Positions 48,896 through 58,328 of a DNA stretch of 64,000 nucleotides are shown piece by piece (within the stretch, counting starts at the first letter, position 1; every line of letters begins with the position of its first letter). Both the position numbers and the translations under genes were made by a program. Source of the stretch: Ophiosphaerella korrae (Eukaryota > Ascomycota > Dothideomycetes > Pleosporales > Phaeosphaeriaceae). The notes beneath the pieces were generated by a model that was given only the letters and a program-made list of their open reading frames with translations, was not told the DNA's origin and ran no database searches. The stretch lies in assembly GCA_028456385.1 (NCBI GenBank), contig JALNQF010000025.1:62001-126000 (forward strand), written 5' to 3'.

Positions 48896-49830
48896 CGGAT
48901 CCAAAGAGTCAATGGCACCAAAAGGCAACTCTGCAGAATAGCTCACTGATGCTAAGGGCTGGGAAAGTGCAGAGACCCTGGATGGACAGCGGGGGCTAAT
49001 GATAAAGACGGTTCGGTTGGGATCTGGGATCTGGGACGTGTCTCGCGGGCGTGTGCGTGACGCGAACGGATCTAGCCGAAGCAGAAACCTCTTGTAGATC
49101 AAGTGTGATGGAGGAATAGAGTAAGTAGTCTAATGAGGCTATGGCTACGCGACGAGTCTTCAGGGGATCCTAGAAGCTCAAGAGTACGCGTCGCGCTTGA
49201 AAAGTGAGAGAGCAGCGATGGTCGTCCGTTTGCCGTGCCCGCGCTTCAGGTCGGGCGAGCCACGAAATCACATGAGCTGTTTAGCGTGTGGCGAGTCCAG
49301 GTGGATCCCCAACACAACGCCATCTTATGTGCAGATTACCATTTTCAGAGGAGAGACAGGCTATCCAGCCTTGGGCGTTGGCGTTTGCCTGCATAGCACC
49401 CAATATAAGCATGACAGCGTGGGCTAAGCGCGGAAGCGGTGTTCGGCAAGGGCCTCGCGTCACGACCAACGTCTCGTGTCCAACGAACTGGAATTGGATA
49501 ATACAAGCTTGCTCGTTTGTATGTATTTGATCCTCTTGTAACCCGATTTTTTTCCCAAATTCCCATTCGATAATTGTAGCCGCTATATTTTTAAGATACA
49601 AACAAATTGTATACCTTACCATGTCACTAAATCTTCCACTAGCACAACAGTCATGTCACAAACGCGAATGGAAGAGAAAAGTCTCGATCGCACATAGATA
49701 TTTCCACCTATTCATGCCGTGTACACCCATCGCCAAACACTGTATACATAACCGAACCTCCATCCAATCAGCACATAATCCCGTTCCAGAACTCCATGTG
49801 CAAACCCTAGATCAAACAATTTGAAGAAAC
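48896..49830. promoter_or_regulatory. promoter region of the Whi5/Nrm1-type gene
   Basis: 935 bp between the Whi5/Nrm1-type start codon and the stop of the upstream four-TM gene, both on the minus strand. It includes ACGCGA at 49060-49065, ACGCGA at 49147-49152 and ACGCGT at 49186-49191. The half nearer 49.5-49.8 kb should be the 3' region of the four-TM gene. No coding frame is supported. Confidence 0.6.
49060..49191. promoter_or_regulatory. cluster of three MCB-like boxes
   Basis: ACGCGA at 49060-49065 and 49147-49152 and a full palindromic ACGCGT at 49186-49191 lie 165-296 bp upstream of the Whi5/Nrm1-type start codon. This is the distance and clustering expected for MBF-controlled genes. 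Confidence 0.55.
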
Positions 49831-51955
49831 CTACGCCATACCGCTAATCTTACGATGCGTCATGCCCGACCAACCCTTCGATCCCATACCGCCACGTCCC
49901 TCTTCTGCAACCTTCCCACTGACATCGCGTTTCCTTCCTGCCGTCCCGAGGTCTGAATCATCAAACTCGTATGGGTTGATGTAGTCGACTCCCGATCTGC
50001 TGACTACCCGCGGCGACTGGTTCTGCACCGGTGTGTACCCCGTCTCGCCCGTCCTCCTCACGCTGGTATACGATTTCTTGTTCAGCGTAAACGGCGAGTT
50101 CTTGACAGGTGAGCGCGAAGACGGAGGAGGCGTATTAGAAATGTACTGCTTCGTTGCGGATGGGAAATGATTGGGCTGACTTCTGAATGATCCTTTGGTT
50201 GGTGATGCGTTGGGAGAGTTTGCGAGCGAATTTCCGCTTCGAACACCCTGTGTTGCAGCTTTGAGGTCACCGTAATACCTTGTTTTGGGAGTTCCACTAC
50301 GCGATTGAGAATGTGACCGGTTGAATGTGGCGTCTGTTGACATCGATGTGGTGGTAAGAGTGCGCTTGAGGCCTGAAGGCGGAGATGTACTCTTCTTTTG
50401 GTCAAAGATTTGTGCAGGCGGAGGGGTAGGTGGGTTCATTCTCAGTGGTTGAGGCACCATGGGCTTGTTGAGCTCATGTTCATCTTCGAGATCTGAAATA
50501 TCATCATATGGAGAGAGGGTGTTGTAACCGTTGGTCGAATTCTGATTGTTGCTGAACATCGATTGTTTAGGAGCAGGAACAGAATAGTGCCGCTGCTCAG
50601 GCTCATCATCTTGGCCAGGATGAACGAACCAGTTGTCGTTCTGGAAGTCCTCGTTGCTGTTCTTCTGGAGGGATAAATCACCAGCGGTCTCATACTTTTC
50701 GCTTCGCGCCGTGGACGGTGGTGTGTAGAATTGCTCCTTGGTCGAGGTTGCGAGATATGAATCGTTGCGCGAGTGCCGCTTGATGTTAGCCTGTTGTGCA
50801 AGCATCGTCTTGCGCTGGGCTAGAGTCTCGTTGTCATTGGCGTCATCACGTCGATGAAGATCATCCCGATGGTTAAGGCTGCGCCGAGATTGGCGGGATG
50901 GTGGAGGTTGAGAGTACATAGAAAACCTCTCCTTTGATTCACGAGCCGACTGAGGTGTATGAGGCGAGTAAGTCATGCCAGAGTTTGTTCGAGTATGCAT
51001 AAATGCTACCTGGCTCTTGTCTGGAGTTGGTATATCTTTTGTAAGAAGTGGATCGGCTTGCGATAAACGATCACCAGCAATAGTGCTTTGTGCACTGAAT
51101 CGTTTCTCGTTGTCACCTGTCAAGGGCGTAATAGCTGTAATGGAAGAGCTCTTGTGCTTATGCTTCGACTTTCTGCGCGATGTCAAGTTATCCTCGAGTG
51201 GATTCATGTCAGGCGGCAACTTGGTAATCTTCCTGAAGATGACGAGCAGGTAGAGGTCGAAGAATAGTGCAACCAAATGTAAGCCACCGACAGTGATTCC
51301 AGTCAACCAAGTCGTGGCAAGAATCTTGTTCGTCTCTTCATCTGTTGGGAACATAGTGCGCCAACGCCCTGGAGTTCCAGCTTCCATGTCGACATTACGT
51401 CTGGACAGCAATACAGTGAACACGTAAAACGGGATGAAGCCCGCGTCCACAACAAGCGCGAAGAAGTGGTAGCTGGCTGAGCTGGCTGCAGGTCGCGATT
51501 TGGCATTACGAATGAGGTGATAGATGGCATAAAGACAAACTACGATGTCAATACCGGGCTACGCACATTAGTAAAAGTGCCTCTAATGCTGAATATTATC
51601 GTCATACCGGTATTCGCATAATGTAGCCCTCAGCATCCTGAGCCCCTCGAATGAAGATGGCGCATAACAACAAACCCACAGCGCCTAGTAGCGTGCATAC
51701 ACGCACAAAGAGCTGAACCCATCGTACGACTTTGATGTAAGTTTTTGTTCGTTTGCTCATGGGTTTGACGTCGCTTTTTCCATATGGCAGCATCAAGTAG
51801 CTGTCTGGATGCTTGTTGAAATCTATGAGGGGACCATCCTGCTTCTTTTTTGGTGGAGAGGGCGGCATGCGGCTGGCCATGGTGACGGCTTTGGGATTGA
51901 AGGTTGACTCTTCGCCAGGCGGGCCATAGAGGTATGGCTGGAACCGGCCAACCAT
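49831..51955 (-). CDS. four-TM membrane protein with long disordered C-terminus, unknown function
   Basis: The model is complement(join(49831..51558, 51608..51955)), about 691 aa. The 49-nt intron (GTATGA...CGTAG) rejoins Ile-Pro to Pro-Gly-Ile-Asp. The first ATG in the frame is 51955. I do not recognise a named family. Membrane segments lie at about residues 77-102, 119-133, 146-167 and 197-224, arranged like a MARVEL/tetraspan bundle with an N-terminal cytosolic tail (MVGRFQPYLYGPPGEES). The remaining 460 residues are Ser/Thr/Arg-rich and disordered, with many Ser-Pro sites, and end in a Gly-rich, basic tail. The strongly patterned N-terminal third (for example LPYGKSDVKPMSKRTKTY) looks conserved. 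Plausible roles are at the plasma membrane or cortex, but that is a guess. It is head-to-head with ARH1 (618 bp). Confidence 0.72.
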
Positions 51956-52573
51956 GATTACGAGATGCGATGCGCAGGAATGAATGTGTGGCCCTCTTGA
52001 CACGACCGTCAGGAATGAAGGTGAAGCACAGAGGTACTTTCGCTTAGCGAAGGAATGCTGGTGACGATAGACATGGGGCCGCGGGAGGATCTGTAGGGGC
52101 AGTTGTAGTAAATAGTGGTTGCTATGGCGACGACTCAGGGCCTCTCAGATGCATGCGGCTGACGCCAATGGCGTGAAGATTTGCGGGTGGGATGGCATGG
52201 TGTGTGCATCGGCCGCTTAATTGACCGCGGCTGAAACTTGATAGAAGCAGGAACAGGTGGGGTTTTGGTTTGTGGGTAGGCAGATAATTACCTAGATGAG
52301 GTGATGTGGCATGTAAAGTTGGGTTGGTCCCTTGTGACTGGAGGTACCTGGGTACCTAAGTAATGCTTGATCGCTTCTCAACCAGTGCCATGTCGAACGT
52401 GAGAGTCCTAATGGGTCTCTTTGCTGCATACCATGACCTTTTTATCTGCCATTGACGTTGCACTACCTACCGGTTATATGGCATTTGCAGGTTTGATCAT
52501 ACCATGCCTTAGTCATCGCGAATAGTCTCAGAACTCGCAAAAAGCGTCATGCAAGACGCAGCATCTGCGTACA
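51956..52573. promoter_or_regulatory. divergent promoter, four-TM gene and ARH1
   Basis: 618 bp between opposed start codons. It contains GGTACCTGGGTACC at 52343-52356, an inverted pair of GGTACC hexamers of the AGGTACCT type often scattered in ascomycete intergenic DNA. No gene is seen. Confidence 0.5.
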
Positions 52574-54271
52574 ATGCACCTTCCCCGCCAACTCTCCCGG
52601 CCTGCATTTGTCTGCGCTAGCTGTACCCGCCGCATATCAACAGTATCCAATACTCCATCGAGCCCCAATGCGTCCATCCGAGCCGCGCGATGCAACACGA
52701 CCGCTCCCGATAGTTCCGGGCATCCTCGATCTTCGAGTAGATTAGCCTACCCAACCATCTTCCGCAGTGGCTACAGTACACTCAATGGCGCTCGCAAACG
52801 TCTGCGCATTGCCATCATCGGCTCTGGCCCTGCAGGTTTCTACACGGCCTATCGCCTCATAAACAAATTGCCAGATGTCGTTATTGACATGTATGAGCAA
52901 TTGCCGGTGCCATACGGCCTGGTTCGTTTTGGCGTCGCACCCGATCACCCGGAAGTAAAAAACTGCCAAGACACATTTGAAGACGTAGCTCTCTCTCCTC
53001 GATTCAGTTACATTGGCAATGTACGTGTGGGGCACGATATCGAGCTCTCCACCCTGAAGCCGCATTATGATGCGATGCTCTTCTCATACGGTGCAAGCGA
53101 GGACAAGAGGCTTGGCATACCGGGAGAAGATTTGCCAAGCGTCTACTCTGCGAGAGCATTCGTTGGCTGGTACAATGGCTTGCCAGAATTTCAGGACTTG
53201 GAGCCTCAATTACAGGCTGGCAAGCAAGCTGTAGTGATTGGGCAAGGCAATGTTGCTATGGATGTTGCGCGTATGCTACTCACACCTGTCACTGCTCTGA
53301 AGACGACAGACATAACGGAGCAAGCTATGCAAACCTTATCTGAAAGCAAGGTCCGGTCTGTTAGAGTTGTTGGGCGGAGAGGCCCTATACAGGTACTTGA
53401 CCGGTGTTGAGCGCTATGGACTGATTTAATGACAGCTCAATAGGCAGCCTTCACCGTCAAAGAGGCACGCGAACTTATGCGTATACCCTCTGTGGCTTTT
53501 GAACCTATCGACCGGTCGCTATTCCCACCCGATGTGAAGAAGCTTCCCCGCTTGCCGAAACGTATTGGAGAAGTGCTCCTCAAAGGCACCTCATCCACTA
53601 TCCAGGACAGCTCGAGATCATGGGCTCTTGATTTTTTGAAAGCACCTAAGTCTATGAATGCACAGTCCGATCATATTTCTTCCATAACCTTTACAAAGCA
53701 GCGATATGCTCCAGGTGCGGATCCCTTTGACCAAGGGGCAGGTGTGGTACCCACAGAAGAAGAAGATACAATAGAAGCCTCGCTTGCCTTTCGTTCTGTA
53801 GGGTATAAATCGACTGCTCTACCTGGACTCTCTGAACTTGGAATACCATTTGATAAGAAGCTTGGCATTATTCCCAATGATGTTTACGGTCGCGTTATCA
53901 CACCTTTAGCTGGTCCCAGCAACCTGACAGCTGGGCATGTCCATGGAATCTACTGTGCTGGCTGGGTCAAGCGTGGTCCTACTGGCGTCATCGCCAGCAC
54001 CATGGACGATGCGTTCTCATCTGCAGACGTCATTGCGGAGGACTGGGAAGCCGGAGTACCGTTTTTGAACTACGAGCAAGGTGAAAGTAAAAGCACGGGA
54101 CTGGGTTGGGGTGGAGTCAAGGAAGCGGTGCTTGGTAGGGGCGTCAGACCGCTTAGCTGGAAGGATTGGAAGGTGATTGACCAGGCTGAGCGAGAGAGGG
54201 GAAGACAGAGGGGGAAGCAGAGAGAGAAATTTGCGAGTGTAGAGGATATGCTGAATGAGTTAGATGCATGA
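52574..54271 (+). CDS. ARH1: mitochondrial adrenodoxin/ferredoxin-NADP reductase (Arh1)
   Basis: The model is join(52574..53392, 53444..54271), about 548 aa; the 51-nt intron sits between GRRGPIQ and AAFTVKE. Arh1 passes electrons from NADPH to the mitochondrial ferredoxin Yah1, supporting Fe-S cluster assembly, heme A and ubiquinone synthesis. Visible here: an Arg/Ser-rich mitochondrial presequence (about residues 1-70), the FAD-binding GSGPAG (83-88), then YEQLPVPYGLVRFGVAPDHP typical of adrenodoxin reductases. The NADP-binding VVIGQGNVAMDVAR starts near residue 220. The C-terminal IYCAGWVKRGPTGVIA and the following segment bind FAD and NADP. The length is slightly above yeast Arh1 (493 aa), with an extended presequence and a basic C-terminal tail. 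All expected catalytic motifs are present. Confidence 0.96.
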
Positions 54272-54723
54272 GATTGAGTAATTTGACGTCAATATAATTG
54301 CAGATTTGAAGCATTGCGATTTGGAAAGAGAGTGCACGATGGAAAAGTGTCTGTTGATAGCGGTTGTAGTTGGACGCCTTGGCGGCCAGCACCGTCACTT
54401 CCGACCACTACCACGACTACGCATAGCGTGTGCATACCACATTCCACACATTGCACGTCGCCAATTCGCCGTAATTGCACTATAATCAAGAGTTTGGAAG
54501 TTGTCGCTCTTGACCCGGATCGCAGGAAGGACGGCCCAAGTGCAGCTTCTTGGGGATTGTACACGGCAAGCACGTTGATATCGCTGCACCTGCCCTGAGT
54601 CAATTGAGCCCGAACGAGACCCGTACACGCCGTCACTACGATGTCCTTTACGATAATTGCAAGGCGATAACTTCGGAAGCGCACGAACGGACACACCAGC
54701 TGTCTTGGGCGACAACACCACAC
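54272..54723. other. intergenic: ARH1 3' end and BST1 promoter
   Basis: 452 bp. The BST1 frame is open upstream of its ATG to before 54550, but there is no ATG in it between 54550 and 54724 that better fits the family start. Nothing else is recognised. Confidence 0.5.
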
Positions 54724-57700
54724 ATGGCAAGCACGAAAGATACAACCCCAGGCAGCATGGACGAGATCCTTGACCGGCGGCGAAGGCCTGACCTGCACAA
54801 TCCATGGGCATTCTCTATCTACACCCTCGCTGTTACCGTGGCCGGATTTGCTGTCCTCTTCCTCATGGGCCAGTCTTTCTTGACGAGGCAATTGGATGTC
54901 AAGGGCTGCGAGATGTCGTATATGCGCCCAACCTTCACCAACTTCGACGACTTCGGCACTGAGCACACGCCCTTTGCCAGCAAATACTCGCTGCATCTCT
55001 ACCGGGAGTGGGGCATAGACGAAGACTTCACCGTCAAAGGTGTCCCTGTCCTGTTTATTCCCGGGAATGCTGGCAGCTACAAGCAAGTGCGGTCTCTTGC
55101 TGCTGAAGCGGCATATCTCTACCACAACGCCGTTCAACATGAAAGCGGCGCTGGAAACGGGGAGAAGCGGCCCTTAGATTTCTTTTCAGTTGATTTCAAC
55201 GAGGATTTTACTGCCTTCCATGGACAGACATTGCTAGATCAGGCCGAATATCTCAACGATGCTATCACTTTCATCCTATCCCTCTATCACTCTCCTGGAC
55301 GCGTTCAGCGCGACTCCCATCTGCCGGACCCCACGTCAGTCATCATTGTAGGTCATTCGATGGGAGGTGTTGTTGCACGTACCATGATCACCATGCCCAA
55401 TTATCAAGCAAGTTCCATCAATACGATAATCACCATAGCGGCACCCCACGCCCGTCCTCCAGTCTCATTTGACGGTGATATCGTCCGCACGTACAAAGGG
55501 GTCAACAGCTACTGGCGACATGCATATGCGCAGAAGTGGGCTGTCGATAACCCACTCTGGCACGTCACCCTCATCTCTATCGCGGGTGGTGGACTGGATA
55601 ACATTGTCTCATCTGATTATACAAGCATCGCATCGTTGGTGCCAGAGACACACGGCTTCACTGTGTTTACATCTTCGATACCAGGCTGTTGGACTGGTGC
55701 TGACCATCTTGCCATCACGTGGTGTGACCAAGTCAGGAAAAGCATCGTTCGCGCACTATACGATGTAATTGATGTTTCGAGGGCAACACAAACACTACCG
55801 CGCCCGACACGCATGCGTGGTTTCAAAATGCGATTCTTAACTGGTCTCGAGGACATTGCCGAAAAGTCTTTGCCACATACCGATGCCAAAATCTCGTTGA
55901 CTTTAGGAGAGGACGCCGCTATTGTCTCACGAGACACGAGGCTTGTCCTGAGAAGTTTAGGGGGGTCAGAGAAGAAGCCACATGTACAGCTTCTTCCTGT
56001 ACCGCTTCGGGATCAGCAAGGAAAAGTATTTACCTTCTTGACAAACGAGAGACCGAGTGCCTCGGGTGAGCAAGGCAAATTGGAGGTGCTCTTCTGTAGC
56101 GTTTACCAAACGGAACCTGGGCAACCAACATCTCAATTCCCAATCAACATTGATCTTTCCAGCGATGGCGTGGGAACAACAAGGTTGAAATGCAAAAATG
56201 CTTCACCAGACATTATTGTTCTCCCTGAGTCTGTTGATCATTCGGAGTTACCTTTCAGTACGAGTCAAACACCATTTTCATATTTGCAATATCCACTTGA
56301 AGACCTTGCACAATATCAATTTGTAGTCGTTATTGACAAGACTGAAAATCACAGCTATGGGTGGGCAGTTGCAGAGTTCAGCAGCACTACCGAGTCTACG
56401 ATCCACATTGATGTTGGGTTAGCAAAGCTCCTCATTAATGGAGTATCGTTACAGCTACAAGCTCGTCGCCCGTTAATGACCGATATCAAAGTGCCAGCCT
56501 TGCATTCCAGTCTTTTGGCTTATGATCTACATATTGGCGGGCAATCGTGTAATAACGACAAGCTATTCACACCTTTATTACGGCAATATATCACCGACGT
56601 GTACGAGAGCAAGTTCTTCGTTAATGTCAAACATGCTATGATCAATCTACACGGCGTGTCGCCGTATCTGCCTCCTGCGCTACACTCGAAGCCGCTCTCT
56701 GATGGTCTGTCACTACAGATATGGTCAGACCCTTCTTGCGGTAGCACTCTCGATGTGACACTCAATTTGGATATCTTAGGAAGTTTAGGCAAGTTGTGGA
56801 TGCGCTATCGCATTGTGTTCGCAGCCTTCCCTACCCTAATCGTAGCCTTAGTCTTGCGTCAGCAGTTCCGTACTTATGACCAAACCGGGATCTTTATGAG
56901 CTTCGCTCAAGGTCTCAATGAGTGTCTGTATTCGTCGCTGCCTCTTTCCCTCGCTGCCTTGACATTTTTGTCAGTCGCCCTGACTTCTGCTCGATATCGG
57001 TCTAGAAAGCATGCGCCGATTCCTGGACACACTAGTAATGCGACATCATTCTTTGATAGTACTGACCACGAACTTCTCCTTGGATCTGATGACCCGTTCT
57101 TCTGGTTCCTAGTTCCGCTTTTCGGGCTCATGTGCATTGGCATCTGTGTCGCGATCAATTATGTCACCCTTCTCCTTACATACCTTCTCGCCTTCATCTA
57201 TTGCCGGGTTAAGACTTCCGCCCTACAGAACGCAAAAGGCCAGCGAACCCCGCGGTCTTTCGCAGTCACACCGGTTCGGCAGCGCGTCTTCACCACCCTT
57301 ATCCTTCTGTCGCTTGTGTCAACAGTGATACCATACCATTTCGCCTACGCTGTGCTCTGCATCGTACAAATAGCCACCTGCGTTCGAGGCTTCCGGCTTG
57401 CAACTGAATCACAACTTGATTCCAACCACAACTTCTACAACTACGCACACTCAATCCTCATGCTCATGCTTTGGATCCTCCCGATCAACCTCCCAGTCCT
57501 CGTAGTCTGGGTTCGCAATCTTGCCATACATTGGCTCACACCTTTCTCCTCGCACCACAACATCTTATCCATAACACCATTCATCCTCCTCGTTGAAACC
57601 CTTAGCACCGGCCGCATGATCCCGCGCGTACGACCCAGCGCCGCACTCTTCACCAACTTTTTCCTCTTCTCCATCGGTGTGTACGCGGCAGTTTATGGCG

Positions 57701-57852
57701 TCACATATGCGTACGTTCTTCACCACCTTGCGAATATACTCTGCGCCTGGCTTGTCGCTATCCACTTCGACATATCAAATCTCTCCGCCAACGAAGTGGC
57801 CAATATATCGGATCCACTCCATGCAGTCAGTGATGTGAAAAAGAGGCCGTGA
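54724..57852 (+). CDS. BST1: GPI inositol-deacylase Bst1 (PGAP1 family)
   Basis: An intronless gene, about 1042 aa from the ATG at 54724. Bst1/PGAP1 is an ER membrane enzyme that removes the acyl chain from the inositol of newly made GPI anchors, which allows GPI proteins to leave the ER and helps quality control. Visible here: an N-terminal signal anchor (about residues 28-50) and the family start CEMSYMRPTF. The lipase core has VLFIPGNAGSYKQVRS, FFSVDFNEDFTAFHG and the nucleophile Ser212 in GHSMGG, followed by TIAAPHARPP. A lumenal beta-rich region comes next, then about eight C-terminal membrane helices. The reading frame extends upstream as far as 54550 without the family look, so the chosen ATG is preferred. 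The length is usual for filamentous fungi. It converges on BMS1. Confidence 0.95.
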   Translation: MASTKDTTPGSMDEILDRRRRPDLHNPWAFSIYTLAVTVAGFAVLFLMGQSFLTRQLDVKGCEMSYMRPTFTNFDDFGTEHTPFASKYSLHLYREWGIDEDFTVKGVPVLFIPGNAGSYKQVRSLAAEAAYLYHNAVQHESGAGNGEKRPLDFFSVDFNEDFTAFHGQTLLDQAEYLNDAITFILSLYHSPGRVQRDSHLPDPTSVIIVGHSMGGVVARTMITMPNYQASSINTIITIAAPHARPPVSFDGDIVRTYKGVNSYWRHAYAQKWAVDNPLWHVTLISIAGGGLDNIVSSDYTSIASLVPETHGFTVFTSSIPGCWTGADHLAITWCDQVRKSIVRALYDVIDVSRATQTLPRPTRMRGFKMRFLTGLEDIAEKSLPHTDAKISLTLGEDAAIVSRDTRLVLRSLGGSEKKPHVQLLPVPLRDQQGKVFTFLTNERPSASGEQGKLEVLFCSVYQTEPGQPTSQFPINIDLSSDGVGTTRLKCKNASPDIIVLPESVDHSELPFSTSQTPFSYLQYPLEDLAQYQFVVVIDKTENHSYGWAVAEFSSTTESTIHIDVGLAKLLINGVSLQLQARRPLMTDIKVPALHSSLLAYDLHIGGQSCNNDKLFTPLLRQYITDVYESKFFVNVKHAMINLHGVSPYLPPALHSKPLSDGLSLQIWSDPSCGSTLDVTLNLDILGSLGKLWMRYRIVFAAFPTLIVALVLRQQFRTYDQTGIFMSFAQGLNECLYSSLPLSLAALTFLSVALTSARYRSRKHAPIPGHTSNATSFFDSTDHELLLGSDDPFFWFLVPLFGLMCIGICVAINYVTLLLTYLLAFIYCRVKTSALQNAKGQRTPRSFAVTPVRQRVFTTLILLSLVSTVIPYHFAYAVLCIVQIATCVRGFRLATESQLDSNHNFYNYAHSILMLMLWILPINLPVLVVWVRNLAIHWLTPFSSHHNILSITPFILLVETLSTGRMIPRVRPSAALFTNFFLFSIGVYAAVYGVTYAYVLHHLANILCAWLVAIHFDISNLSANEVANISDPLHAVSDVKKRP

Positions 57853-58328
57853 CGAAACCCCATGTTACCTGATTTGTAATGCGTTGGTGTTTCGTCTTGG
57901 TTGCATAGTTTGCTTGTTGGAATTATTGGGTATGAATTACATAAAAATCTCGTTTGCTTCGTCTATACCCCGCTTGAATTTGCATTTTCTGGTGTATGGA
58001 TGGTGTGTTTGTACGAGGTGATGTGTAGCATCGCGTGCGTTGAGTGCCTCGGTGTTGAATTTACAGGTACACGGGTGTGTGCCTAGGCCCTTGAACGTGA
58101 GATCGAGGGATACAAGAGGAAAGGCATTTTGTAGCTCAGCATAGTTATATACAAGACTAGACAACCTATTTTTGACCGAACACATGGACCTTGATATATC
58201 CGTATGTCTTTTCTGGAATGACAAAATATGCCATGCACATAATCGAATATTCATTTTCAACAATGATCAAACGCCACCAATGCTCTCCCAACTTTTTCCT
58301 TCCCAACCAAACATCCATCCAACCCCCT
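57853..58328. other. convergent spacer, BST1 and BMS1 3' regions
   Basis: 476 bp between two stop codons. T- and AT-rich near 58,150-58,290. No gene is seen. Confidence 0.5.

Noticed and set aside
52343..52356. GGTACC inverted pair as a possible operator
   Set aside because: Similar AGGTACC-type words occur elsewhere (near 41,394) and are common intergenic words in ascomycetes. Nothing ties this pair to either flanking gene.
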